From assembly GCF_002205165.1 (NCBI RefSeq), contig NZ_NIVS01000054.1, positions 146,826-210,825 on the forward strand: a stretch of 64,000 nucleotides of DNA, written 5' to 3'. The first letter of the stretch is position 1. Every line of letters begins with the position of its first letter. Made by a program: the position numbers and the translations under genes. Under the pieces are notes generated by a model. It searched no databases. It was not told the DNA's origin and worked only from the letters and a program-made list of their open reading frames with translations. This stretch comes from Stenotrophomonas maltophilia. Lineage in GTDB: Bacteria; Pseudomonadota; Gammaproteobacteria; Xanthomonadales; Xanthomonadaceae. Positions 54,645-64,000 of this stretch are shown here, piece after piece.

Positions 54645-55013
54645 TCAGCGGCGGGCGCGGGCTTTGCGGTTGAATTGCTCTGCAGTGAGCGGCTCCACCG
54701 CGGCAATGTCGCAACTCTGCGTATTGGTGTGCAGTTTGCTCACACCACCGCCGCAAAGCTGGCCGTCCTGGCCCGGGGTGGCGAAGTCGAGCTTGGGCGA
54801 CATGGCGGCACTGCTGCAGGAGCGATCAAAGCGCACGAGGTAATGCTGATCACCGTTGCGCAACAGCACATCGCGGTCGGCACGGTTGCGCACCACCTGG
54901 TGGTCCGAGGAAAGGGCGATGCAGTCGGCCGGCGCAGCCGGTTCAGCGGCCTGGGCCGACGCGGCGGCGGCAAGACACGTCGTGAGCAGGAGCAGGGAGG
55001 GCAGGTACTTCAT
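54645..55013 (-). CDS. Secreted DUF6491-like protein
   Basis: A 122-residue periplasmic protein: signal peptide (about 1-24, ending SAQA), then Cys-containing blocks DCIALSSDHQVVRNR, LVRFDRSCSSA, QLCGGG and TQSCDIAAV whose order fits the DUF6491 family common in Xanthomonadaceae. Four Cys in the mature part may form two disulfides. Function unknown. The ATG at 55013 is preferred to an earlier one at 55025. Confidence 0.72.
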   Translation of the reverse strand: MKYLPSLLLLTTCLAAAASAQAAEPAAPADCIALSSDHQVVRNRADRDVLLRNGDQHYLVRFDRSCSSAAMSPKLDFATPGQDGQLCGGGVSKLHTNTQSCDIAAVEPLTAEQFNRKARARR

Positions 55014-55178
55014 GGCGGGGGCCATCGGGTCAGGATCCGGATTGGATCGAGGGCCACAATGGCCGCTTCTGCGCCAGGGCGAATCTGCATCAAGGCATCC
55101 TGACCGACGTCAGGGTGTACAGGGTCAGGGTGCCGCTTGGCAGGGTAAGCCTGCTGCCGGCTGAATGGCGCCCACGCG

Positions 55179-55203
55179 AAAAGGCCAGCACCTGGCTGGC
55201 CTT
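55179..55203 (-). terminator. Rho-independent terminator after infA
   Basis: Stem AAGGCCAGC / GCTGGCCTT with a 5-base loop and four T on the minus strand, 25 bp after the infA stop. Confidence 0.85.
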
Positions 55204-55228
55204 CTGGCGGGAACAACCCCCGGACCGC

Positions 55229-55447
55229 TTACTTCATGCGGTAGGTGATGCGACCCTTGGTCAGGTCGTACGGGGTCATTTCGACCTTGACGCGGTCGCC
55301 CGTCAGGATGCGGATGTAGTTCTTGCGCATGCGGCCGGAGATGTGGGCGATGATTTCATGCCCATTTTCCAGTCGTACGCGGAAAGTGGTGTTCGGCAGC
55401 GTCTCGCTGACGGTGCCTTCGAACTCGATGGAGTCGTCTTTCGACAT
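55229..55447 (-). CDS. infA: Translation initiation factor IF-1
   Basis: A 72-residue OB-fold protein, the standard IF-1 length, with the near-universal [20 protein letters not shown] stretch. It binds the ribosomal A site during initiation. It follows aat with an 86-bp gap that likely holds its own promoter; aat-infA order is common in gammaproteobacteria. Confidence 0.98.
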   Translation of the reverse strand: MSKDDSIEFEGTVSETLPNTTFRVRLENGHEIIAHISGRMRKNYIRILTGDRVKVEMTPYDLTKGRITYRMK

Positions 55448-55533
55448 GTAGTCCTGTGCAGTTCTGTAACCGGCCGAGCTGGCCTGAAGAGCGGGCATTT
55501 TACGCGCGTCGGGCGTCTGATGCAAAGTTTTGG

Positions 55534-56283
55534 TTAAGGCGGGCCCGGGTCGGCCAGTTCGGCGGCGGCAAGCGTACCGAACAAATCCGTCCAATCGCCT
55601 GCGGCGGCTGGCTGTTGGACCTGTTCACGCACCAGCGCCAGAAAGCGCTCGCGCGGCCAGTGCTCGGCGCCCATGCGCAGCAGGTGGTCATTTTCGACCT
55701 GTGCATCGATCAGCGGCCAACCCCAACTGCCCAGCCGATGGGCCAATCCGGCCAGGGCGACCTTGGAGCCGCCGGTCGCCGCGCTGAACATGCTCTCGCC
55801 GAAAAACATCCGGCCGATCGCCACGCCGTAGATGCCGCCAACCAGCTGGTCGCCATCGAACACCTCCACTGAGTGCGCGAACCCCAGCCGGTGCAGTTCG
55901 GCATACGCGTCGCGCATGTCGCGGGTGATCCAGGTGCCGTCCTGACCCGGGCGCGGGCTGGCCGCGCAGGCATCGATCACCTGCACGAAACGGGTGTCGG
56001 CGCGCAGCGACCAGGTGCTCTGCCGCAGCGAACGGCGGTAGCGGCTGGACAGGTGCACGCCGTCGGTGCGGAACACCATGCGCGGGTCCGGCGACCACCA
56101 CAGCAGCGGCTGGCCCTCGGAGAACCACGGGAAGATGCCACCCGCATAGGCATTGAGCAGCCGCACCGGCGAGAGGTCGCCACCGAGTGCGAGCAGGCCG
56201 TCGGGATCGCGCAGCGCGGTCTCCGCGGGCGGGAAGGGGGCGTCGGGTGCGTCGTCGAGGCGCCAGGGCAGGCGGCGGCTCAT
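55534..56283 (-). CDS. aat: Leucyl/phenylalanyl-tRNA-protein transferase
   Basis: A 249-residue enzyme that adds Leu or Phe to proteins with N-terminal Arg or Lys, creating degrons read by ClpS-ClpAP. Conserved blocks: [38 protein letters not shown] and [11 protein letters not shown]. It overlaps the acyltransferase gene by four bases. Confidence 0.97.
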   Translation of the reverse strand: MSRRLPWRLDDAPDAPFPPAETALRDPDGLLALGGDLSPVRLLNAYAGGIFPWFSEGQPLLWWSPDPRMVFRTDGVHLSSRYRRSLRQSTWSLRADTRFVQVIDACAASPRPGQDGTWITRDMRDAYAELHRLGFAHSVEVFDGDQLVGGIYGVAIGRMFFGESMFSAATGGSKVALAGLAHRLGSWGWPLIDAQVENDHLLRMGAEHWPRERFLALVREQVQQPAAAGDWTDLFGTLAAAELADPGPP

Positions 56284-57407
56284 GCCGGGTCGGTCTTGAA
56301 CGGGCTATGCGCAGCAAGCACCTGTGCGTAGCGGGCGATCTCGGCACGTTCCTGTGCGCACCAGGCAACCAGCGCTTCGGCGAAGGCCGGCTCGGCGATC
56401 CAGTGGCGGCTGCGCACCGTGTGCGGCAGGAAGCCACGCGCCAGTTTGTGCTCTCCCTGGGCGCCAGGTTCGAAGCGCGCCAGGCCTTCTCGCAGGCAGT
56501 ACGCGATCCCTTGGTAATAGCAGGTCTCGAAATGCAGGCCGGGCAGGGTGGCGCCACCCCAATAGCGGCCGTACAAGGTATCCGCGCCGCGCAGGCACAG
56601 CGCACCGGCGACCGGCTCGCCATCGAGCAGCGCGAGGAAGATCACCAGCGCGCGCGGCATCGTGCGTGCGAGATGCTGCAGGAAGGGCAGCGTCAACGCG
56701 GGCGAGTTGCCGTACTCGGCGAAGGTCTGCAGGTAAAAACCGTGCATGGCGCGCAGGTCGGCAGCGGTGGCCTCATCCCCATGCACGATGCGGTACGTGA
56801 CGCCGCTGCGGGCGAGCTTGGCGCGTTCCTGGCGGATGTTCTTGCGATGCTTGTGGTCCATCGCGCCGAGGAAGTCCTCGAAGGTCTGCCAGCCACCCGG
56901 GTTGTGCCATTGGAACTGAATGTCCTCACGCAGCAGCCAGTCCGGGCTGAAGGCAGGGTCTTCGTCGGCAGCATGGAAGTTGATGTGTGCCGAGGACCAG
57001 CCCAGGCGCGCCACTTCGCCTGCCAGCCGTGACAGCAGGGCAGCGCGGTCCTGGGTCGTCCGTGCCAGGACCCGGGGGCCGGGCACCGGGGAGTACGGCA
57101 CCGCGCCCAGCCACTTCGGGAAGTAGTCCATGCCGTACTGGGCGTAGGCATGCGCCCAGGCATGGTCGAACACGAACTCGCCGTGCGAGTTGTCCTTGAG
57201 ATAGCCCGGGATCGCGGCGACCAGGGTCTCCCCCTCCCACAGGGTGAAGTGGCGGGGCCGCCAGCCCCACTCCGGGCGCAGGCAACCGTGCTCTTCCAGG
57301 CCGGCCAGGAAGGCGTGCGACAGAAACGGGTTGCGTCCGTCGTGCAGGGCGTCCCAGGCAGTGGCGGGGACATCGGACAGGCGGTGCAGAAAACGTGGAT
57401 CGGGCAT
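56280..57407 (-). CDS. GNAT/FemAB-like acyltransferase (COG3146 / DUF482 type)
   Basis: A 375-residue protein of the family annotated as GNAT or peptidoglycan-biosynthesis-like acyltransferase. Typical blocks are NPFLSHAFLAGLEEHGC, MDHKHRKNIRQERAKL and YYQGIAYCLREGLARFEPG. The substrate is unknown. No signal peptide or membrane helix is seen. It is coupled to aat by a 4-base overlap. Confidence 0.88.
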   Translation of the reverse strand: MPDPRFLHRLSDVPATAWDALHDGRNPFLSHAFLAGLEEHGCLRPEWGWRPRHFTLWEGETLVAAIPGYLKDNSHGEFVFDHAWAHAYAQYGMDYFPKWLGAVPYSPVPGPRVLARTTQDRAALLSRLAGEVARLGWSSAHINFHAADEDPAFSPDWLLREDIQFQWHNPGGWQTFEDFLGAMDHKHRKNIRQERAKLARSGVTYRIVHGDEATAADLRAMHGFYLQTFAEYGNSPALTLPFLQHLARTMPRALVIFLALLDGEPVAGALCLRGADTLYGRYWGGATLPGLHFETCYYQGIAYCLREGLARFEPGAQGEHKLARGFLPHTVRSRHWIAEPAFAEALVAWCAQERAEIARYAQVLAAHSPFKTDPA

Positions 57408-57464
57408 GGGCAGAGGATAGAGCAGGTGGGGCAGGTGCAGTGCGCGCAGGTGATGCCGGCCAGC

Positions 57465-57494
57465 AAAAAGGCCGGTGAATCATTCACCGGCCTT
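57465..57494 (-). terminator. Rho-independent terminator after trxB
   Basis: Stem AAGGCCGGTGAAT and complement with almost no loop, then five T on the minus strand, 27 bp after the trxB stop. Confidence 0.93.
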
Positions 57495-57521
57495 CGAGGT
57501 GCGTCGCGATGCGGCGGCTGA

Positions 57522-58697
<1,176 letters not shown>

Positions 58698-58741
58698 TTA
58701 TTATCAAGCACTAACAGTGCATTCCCAAGGTGTGGTCTAAG

Positions 58742-61099
58742 GTGGCGAAACAGGTCCCGGAACGATCCAAGGCGTCCGACAGCAAGGCAGCGCCGCGCAA
58801 ACCGGCCAGCGTGGACAACCCGCGCCGGCAGCGCCTGTGGCGCGACCTGGGCTTGATCGCGGTCGCCCCGGCGCTGCTGTATCTGGTCGCCAGTCTGTTC
58901 ACCTATTCGGCCACCGATCCGGGCTGGTCGCACACCGGCAGCGTGGTCGCGCCGGTGCACAACATGGGCGGTCGCGCCGGCGCGTGGATCGCCGACGTGC
59001 TGCTGCAGCTGTTCGGCTACATGGCCTTCGTGCTGCCGATCGTGCTGGGCGCACTGGCCTGGATCGCGATGTTCGGTCTCAAGCGCGAGGCCAAGGGCGA
59101 GCACGACCTGGACCCGGCGCTGCGCCTGGTCGGCCTGGTCGGCTTCCTGATCGCCGGTACCGGCTTCCTGCACCTGCGCCTGTTCGTGGCCGATGTCGCC
59201 CACGCAGGCGGCATCCTCGGCAAGCTGGTCGGCAGTTCGCTCAGCGTCGGGTTCGGCGCCTTGGGCGCGAACCTGTTCGTGCTGGTGCTGCTGCTGGCCT
59301 CCATCACCCTGGCCACGGGCATCTCCTGGTTCGTGGTCATGGAGAAGATCGGCAACTGGGTGCTGGCGCTGCCGCCGCTGTTCAACAAGAAGAAAGAGCA
59401 GGCCACCGAGTGGCAGCAGACCCGCGCCATGCGCGAGGAGCGCCAGGAAGTGCGTAAGGTCGATGCCGAGGTCCGCGCCAAGCGCGAGCCGGTCAAGATC
59501 GAACCGCGCCCGGAGCCGGTGCTGGAGAAGAGCGATCGCGCCAAGCGCGAGACCCAGATTCCCATGTTCCGGGGCGTTAACGGCGATGGTTCGGACGTGC
59601 CGCCACTGGCGCTGCTGGACGATCCCAAGCCGCAGCCCAAAGGCTACGACGAAGGCACGCTGGAGACGCTGTCGCGCCAGATCGAATTCAAGCTCAAGGA
59701 TTTCCGCATCGATGCGCAGGTGGTCGGTGCCTATCCCGGCCCGGTGATCACGCGCTTCGAGATCGAGCCAGCCCCGGGCATCAAGGTCAGCCAGATCAGC
59801 TCGCTGGACAAGGACATCGCGCGCGGCCTGTCGGTCAAGTCGGTGCGTGTGGTCGATGTGATTCCGGGCAAGTCGGTGGTGGGTCTGGAGATCCCCAACG
59901 TCACCCGCGAGATGATCTACCTCTCCGAACTGCTGCGCTCCAAGGAATACGACAAGTCGGCCAGCGTGCTGACGCTGGCGCTGGGCAAGGACATCGCCGG
60001 CCGCCCGACCGTGGCCGACCTGGCGCGCATGCCCCACCTGCTGGTCGCCGGTACCACCGGCTCGGGCAAGTCGGTGGCGGTCAATGCGATGGTGCTGAGC
60101 CTGCTGTACAAGGCCTCGCCGAAAGACCTGCGCATGCTGATGATCGACCCGAAGATGCTCGAGCTGAGCGTCTACCAGGGCATCCCGCATCTGCTGGCGC
60201 CGGTGGTCACCGACATGAAGGAGGCCGCCAACGGCCTGCGCTGGTGCGTGGCCGAAATGGAGCGCCGCTACAAGCTGATGAGCGCGGTGGGTGTGCGCAA
60301 CCTGGCCGGCTTCAACAAGAAGGTCAAGGATGCCCAGGACGCCGGGCAGCCGATGATGGACCCGCTGTTCAAGCCCAACCCGGAACTCGGCGAGGCCCCG
60401 CGCCCGCTGGAGACGCTGCCGTTCATCGTCATCTTCATCGACGAATTCGCCGACATGATGATGATCGTCGGCAAGAAGGTGGAAGAGTTGATCGCCCGCC
60501 TGGCGCAGAAGGCGCGTGCGGCCGGCATCCATCTGATCCTGGCCACCCAGCGCCCCTCGGTGGATGTGATTACCGGCCTGATCAAGGCCAACATCCCGAC
60601 CCGCATCGGCTTCCAGGTCAGTTCCAAGATCGATTCGCGCACCATCCTCGATCAGTCCGGTGCGGAAACCCTGCTCGGCCACGGCGACATGCTGTATCTG
60701 CCGCCGGGCACGGCGCTGCCGGACCGCGTGCATGGGGCGTTCGTTTCCGATGAGGAAGTGCACCGCGTGGTCGAGCATCTCAAGGCCAGTGGCCCGACCG
60801 ATTACATCACCGGCGTGCTGGATGAAGTGCAGATGATGGGCGACGGCGTGGTGGTCGGCCCGGGTGGATTGCCCGAGGCGGGCGGCGGTGGCGGCGACGA
60901 GTCCGATCCGCTGTACGACGAGGCCCTGCGCATCGTCACCGAAACCCGTCGCGCGTCGATCTCCGGCGTGCAGCGTCGCTTGAAGATCGGCTACAACCGT
61001 GCCGCGCGCCTGATCGAAGCCATGGAAGCGGCCGGTGTGGTCAGCCCGCCCGAGCACAATGGCGACCGCAGCGTGCTTGCTCCGCCCCCGCCCAAGTAA
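58742..61099 (+). CDS. ftsK: DNA translocase FtsK
   Basis: A 785-residue divisome protein: four N-terminal membrane helices (about 35-200), a charged linker, the motor domain with Walker A GTTGSGKS and Walker [13 protein letters not shown], and the C-terminal winged-helix gamma domain ([20 protein letters not shown]) that reads KOPS sites and activates XerD. The linker is short compared with E. coli FtsK (about 1300 residues). The GTG at 58742 gives [10 protein letters not shown]; an earlier in-frame GTG at 58730 is also possible. Confidence 0.97.
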   Translation: MAKQVPERSKASDSKAAPRKPASVDNPRRQRLWRDLGLIAVAPALLYLVASLFTYSATDPGWSHTGSVVAPVHNMGGRAGAWIADVLLQLFGYMAFVLPIVLGALAWIAMFGLKREAKGEHDLDPALRLVGLVGFLIAGTGFLHLRLFVADVAHAGGILGKLVGSSLSVGFGALGANLFVLVLLLASITLATGISWFVVMEKIGNWVLALPPLFNKKKEQATEWQQTRAMREERQEVRKVDAEVRAKREPVKIEPRPEPVLEKSDRAKRETQIPMFRGVNGDGSDVPPLALLDDPKPQPKGYDEGTLETLSRQIEFKLKDFRIDAQVVGAYPGPVITRFEIEPAPGIKVSQISSLDKDIARGLSVKSVRVVDVIPGKSVVGLEIPNVTREMIYLSELLRSKEYDKSASVLTLALGKDIAGRPTVADLARMPHLLVAGTTGSGKSVAVNAMVLSLLYKASPKDLRMLMIDPKMLELSVYQGIPHLLAPVVTDMKEAANGLRWCVAEMERRYKLMSAVGVRNLAGFNKKVKDAQDAGQPMMDPLFKPNPELGEAPRPLETLPFIVIFIDEFADMMMIVGKKVEELIARLAQKARAAGIHLILATQRPSVDVITGLIKANIPTRIGFQVSSKIDSRTILDQSGAETLLGHGDMLYLPPGTALPDRVHGAFVSDEEVHRVVEHLKASGPTDYITGVLDEVQMMGDGVVVGPGGLPEAGGGGGDESDPLYDEALRIVTETRRASISGVQRRLKIGYNRAARLIEAMEAAGVVSPPEHNGDRSVLAPPPPK

Positions 61100-61179
61100 C
61101 GCCGGGCGCTGCCCGGCAGCCGTTGATCGGCGCGACGCCGGCGACCCCGTTGGCGGCCACCCAGCACAAGGAACCTGCA

Positions 61180-63135
61180 ATGAAGCCGATGCACTGGATG
61201 AGGGTGGGTGCACTGCTGATCGCGCCGGTGGTGGCGCAGTCGCAGGCGCAACCTGCGCCCCCGGCGGCTGCACCGGTCGCGCCCGGTGGGCAGGCCGCGG
61301 GCACTGACGCGCAGGCCAGCAACAATTTCAGCTTCGTGCGCTATCGCGCCGACTACGTGGTGCGCCCCGATGCGGGCAACACGCAGACGGAAGAGTACGA
61401 GATCCTGCTCAAAACCAAATCGGCGGTCGAGCAGTTCAGCCAGGTCCGGCTGAGCTACAGCGAGAAGATGGAAACGCTGGAGGTGCTGCAGGCCTATACC
61501 CTGACGGCCGATGGCCAGCGCCGCGACGTGCCGGCCGACCGCATCTACACGCAGGAAAGCTACTCCAGCGCCGCCGCGGCGATGTATGCCGACCGCAAGG
61601 TGCGGGTGGTGGTGTTCCCGAACCTCGCGCCGGGCACGCGCGTGGTGTACCAGACCCGCCGCACCCAGAACACGCCGTACTTCCCCGGCTACTTCGGCCT
61701 GTGGGAAACCTTCAGCGTGTTCACCCCGTACGACGATGCACGCGTGACCCTCACCGCGCCCGCCAGCCTGCCGATGCAGGTGGAGCAGCGCGGCGTGCAG
61801 GGCAGTAAAGCGCCGCGCATCCGCAATGGCCAGGCGCAGTGGGAGTGGACGTACCGGCGCAGTGAGCCGCTCAAGGCGCAGAACTGGTCCGCCGCCGCCT
61901 GGGAATACAGTCCGGGCATCATGGCGAGCACGTATCGTGACTGGGCCCAGGTGGCGCAGGCCTACCAGCGCAAAGGCGGCGCGGCGGCTGCGGTCACCCC
62001 GCAGATCCAGGCACTGGCGGACCAGCTCACCCGTGGCATCACCGATCGCCGCGAGCAGGCCGCGGTGCTGTACCGCTGGGTCGCCCAGAACATCCGCTAC
62101 GTGGCGGTCTACCTGGGCAACGGCGGGCTGGAGCCGAACCCGGCGCAGAGTATTCTCGACAACCACTACGGCGACTGCAAAGACCATGTGGTGATCCTGG
62201 AAGCGCTGTTGGCCGCGCGGGGCATCGAGAGCACCCCGGTGCTGATCGGCGCCGGCGGCGGGCCGACCCTCCCGGCCATTCCGCTGCTGGGCCGTTTCAA
62301 TCATGCGATCACCTACCTCCCCGAGTTCGATCTGTATCTGGACTCGACTACCGCCTATGCGCGCTTTGGACAGCTGCCGGACGGCGATCTGGGCGCGCCG
62401 GTGCTGCACACACGCCAGGCCGTGGTAGCACGCACCCCCGCCAATGACGCTAGCCGCAATGGCACGGGCCTGGAGGTCGACTTCCGCTTCGACGCCGCCG
62501 GCAACCTGGTCGGCCAGACGCTGCAGCAGCCCAGCAGCGTGGCCGAGATCGGCATGCGGGCCGCCTTCGCACGGCTCAACGCACAGAACCGGGCACGCGC
62601 TGAAGAATCGATGATGGCGGCCTCCGGTTTTGACGGCAGTGGCGCACTGACTCTGCTCGGCGACCCGCAGGATCTGACCGGTCCGTTCAACTTCCGCTAT
62701 GACTTCCGGGCCCGCGACTACGTCGATTTCGGCGTGGTTGGCGGCATGGTGCTGCCCGACGCACCGGGCGGCGAGTCGTTCCGTGACCTGTACGCCAGCA
62801 CCTCGGCGCCGGACAATGCCACGCCGTTCTACTGCAACGACAGCCTGCGCGACGAGCGCTACCGGCTGACCTTCCCGGCCAGCGTGCCGATCGTGGCGAT
62901 TCCGCGCAGCCAGCAGTTCAAGAATGCCGGCGGCGAGTACACCGCGGAGTGGTCACGCGACGGGCAGGTGGTCACCGTCCACCATCGCCTGCACCAGCGC
63001 GCCGTGCGCGGCGCCGATGCGCTGTGCCAGCCGCAGGACTACGCCGCGTTCCGCGAGCTGTACCAGCAGGTCCGGCGCGGCTTCCGCGGGCAGGTGGTGT
63101 ATGGGGATCTGAAGACGGTGCAGGCGGGGCGCTGA
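61180..63135 (+). CDS. Secreted DUF3857 / transglutaminase-like protein
   Basis: A 651-residue exported protein. A signal peptide (about 1-24) and Ala/Pro-rich segment are followed by a DUF3857 domain (about 45-240), then a transglutaminase-like domain (about 270-410) with the triad Cys in NHYGDCKDHVVILEALL, His in FNHAITYLPEF and Asp in LYLDSTT. A DUF2569-free beta-rich C-terminus ends it. Enzyme activity seems possible, as protease or amide-transfer, but the substrate is unknown. AAGGA lies seven bases before the start. It lies between ftsK and lolA in the same direction. Confidence 0.88.
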   Translation: MKPMHWMRVGALLIAPVVAQSQAQPAPPAAAPVAPGGQAAGTDAQASNNFSFVRYRADYVVRPDAGNTQTEEYEILLKTKSAVEQFSQVRLSYSEKMETLEVLQAYTLTADGQRRDVPADRIYTQESYSSAAAAMYADRKVRVVVFPNLAPGTRVVYQTRRTQNTPYFPGYFGLWETFSVFTPYDDARVTLTAPASLPMQVEQRGVQGSKAPRIRNGQAQWEWTYRRSEPLKAQNWSAAAWEYSPGIMASTYRDWAQVAQAYQRKGGAAAAVTPQIQALADQLTRGITDRREQAAVLYRWVAQNIRYVAVYLGNGGLEPNPAQSILDNHYGDCKDHVVILEALLAARGIESTPVLIGAGGGPTLPAIPLLGRFNHAITYLPEFDLYLDSTTAYARFGQLPDGDLGAPVLHTRQAVVARTPANDASRNGTGLEVDFRFDAAGNLVGQTLQQPSSVAEIGMRAAFARLNAQNRARAEESMMAASGFDGSGALTLLGDPQDLTGPFNFRYDFRARDYVDFGVVGGMVLPDAPGGESFRDLYASTSAPDNATPFYCNDSLRDERYRLTFPASVPIVAIPRSQQFKNAGGEYTAEWSRDGQVVTVHHRLHQRAVRGADALCQPQDYAAFRELYQQVRRGFRGQVVYGDLKTVQAGR

Positions 63136-63242
63136 GCGGCCTTGATGCACCGGGTTTCCAGCGCATAATGTGCCCCTGATCGCCCATTCAGGATTGGATG
63201 GGCACACTGCTTCCATCCTTCCCATTCGCCTGGATACCTCGC

Positions 63243-63881
63243 ATGCACACCACCTTCCGCCGCTCCCTGCTTGCTGCCACCCTGGTTGTCGCCAGTGTCG
63301 GGTCGGCGTCGGCCTGGGCCGGCGCCCGTGATGAGCTCAATCGCTTCACCCAGGGCCTGAAGGGCCTGGATGGGCAGTTCAGCCAGCAGGTGTACGACAG
63401 CAAGGGCAAGGTCAAGGAAACCACCAGTGGCCGCGTCGCGCTGTCCGCGCCGCGCCTGTTCCGCTGGGAGTACATCAAGCCGCACGAACAGCTGATCGTG
63501 GCCGATGGCAAGAAGGTCTGGGTCTACGAGCCGGATCTGGAACAGGCCAGCGTGCGCCCGCAGGGCCAGGAAGAACAGAACAGCCCGCTGACCGCGCTGA
63601 TCAATCCGGCGCTGCTGGACAAGCAGTACGACGTCAGCGAAGAAGCTGCCGTGCGCGATGGCCTGCAGTGGCTGGCGCTGAGCCCCAAGCGCGAGACCGA
63701 CACCGCCTTCCAGTACGCCGCGCTGGGCTTCAATGCCCAGGGGCTGGCGCGCATGGAAGTGGTCGATGCCGTGGGTCAGCGCACGGTGATCAGCTTCACC
63801 GGCTGGAGGCGCAACCCGAGCTTCGCCTCGGGCACCTTCAGCTTCACCCCGGCCAAGGGCGTAGACGTCATCGGGGAATGA
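63243..63881 (+). CDS. lolA: Outer-membrane lipoprotein carrier LolA
   Basis: A 212-residue periplasmic protein with a signal peptide (about 1-27) and the LolA pattern LKGLDGQFSQQVYDSKGKVK, RLFRWEYIKPHEQLIVADGK and VWVYEPDLEQ. It carries lipoproteins from LolCDE to LolB. The ATG at 63243 gives a normal signal peptide; a longer open frame to 63198 does not. ftsK-...-lolA order is conserved in gammaproteobacteria. Confidence 0.96.
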   Translation: MHTTFRRSLLAATLVVASVGSASAWAGARDELNRFTQGLKGLDGQFSQQVYDSKGKVKETTSGRVALSAPRLFRWEYIKPHEQLIVADGKKVWVYEPDLEQASVRPQGQEEQNSPLTALINPALLDKQYDVSEEAAVRDGLQWLALSPKRETDTAFQYAALGFNAQGLARMEVVDAVGQRTVISFTGWRRNPSFASGTFSFTPAKGVDVIGE

Positions 63882-63885
63882 CGGT

Positions 63886-63913
63886 GTAGTGGCGGCCCCG
63901 GGGCCGGCCCCCC
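63886..63913 (+). repeat. Possible GTAG-tagged REP hairpin after lolA
   Basis: GTAG is followed by a G/C-only stem region (GGCGGCCCCGGGGCCGGCC). The GTAG tag and the place just after a gene recall SMAG repeats, but the stem is ambiguous because several pairings are possible. Confidence 0.4.
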
Positions 63914-63942
63914 CCTGCAATCTGCCGCGATACAATAGACCC

Positions 63943-64000
63943 GTGGCCAGAAACCGAACGACTAGAATAGTGCCGCGCAGGAGGGCCTGGTTAGGGGCAA
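63943..64000 (+). CDS. Possible start of an unidentified gene (partial)
   Basis: From a GTG at 63943 nineteen codons stay open to the window end (VARNRTTRIVPRRRAWLGA), very rich in Arg. TACAAT ends six bases before the GTG, so the transcript could be leaderless, as for clpS. The GGAGG near 63980 could instead serve a start codon just outside the window. I cannot name the product. Confidence 0.3.
   Translation, partial: MARNRTTRIVPRRRAWLGA

Overview
The window is about 65-70% GC chromosomal DNA from a gammaproteobacterium of the Lysobacteraceae (Xanthomonadaceae), most likely Stenotrophomonas. The reasons are a Xanthomonas-type rpoN2-vemR-fleQ regulatory operon inside the flagellar locus, a RavR-like GGDEF-EAL-receiver protein, the order trxB/ftsK/transglutaminase/lolA, and GTAG-type REP hairpins of the SMAG kind known from Stenotrophomonas (39229-39310). 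Species is not resolved.

Layout. 1-1664: 5' part of an MHYT-GGDEF-EAL gene, cut by the window edge. 1804-12724: fliEFGHIJKLMNOPQR on the minus strand, many genes overlapping by 4-8 bases, with sigma-54 sites before fliE and fliL. 13023-16320: rpoN2-vemR-fleQ. 16585-20103: fliD, fliS, a FliT-like gene, a PilZ-like gene and a NarL-type response regulator. 20556-24404: three tandem flagellin genes with a sigma-28 site upstream. 24646-35310: flgBCDEFGHIJKL with sigma-54 sites before flgB and flgG. 35461-37905: cheV, then divergent flgA, flgM and flgN. 37985-46656: signalling genes (two histidine kinases, the RavR-like protein, a PAS-GGDEF-EAL protein and a small membrane protein). 46729-49429: a decayed gene, a small orphan ORF, an MCP-like transducer with its own sigma-28 site, and hflD. 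From 49426 on the genes are housekeeping: mnmA, a Nudix hydrolase, a YbjN-like secreted protein, clpS, clpA, a DUF6491-like protein, infA, aat, a COG3146-type acyltransferase, trxB, ftsK, a DUF3857/transglutaminase protein, lolA.

How it works together. RpoN2 and FleQ should fire the sigma-54 promoters that build basal body, hook and caps. FlgM holds FliA (not in this window) until hook completion, and FliA then drives flagellin, flgM, the MCP and, by its promoter sequence, the PAS-GGDEF-EAL operon. VemR, CheV, the PilZ-like protein, the MHYT protein and the RavR-like protein add chemotaxis and cyclic-di-GMP control. flhA, flhB, flhF, fliA, cheA/cheY and mot genes are not here and must lie outside the window.

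No CRISPR array, rRNA, tRNA, transposase or prophage was seen. The most interesting signals are regulatory: four good sigma-28 sites, a cluster of sigma-54 sites including a divergent pair sharing one -12 element and one pointing antisense into fliC, structured RNA downstream of the flagellin genes, an operator-like palindrome before rpoN2, and a possible leaderless clpS transcript.
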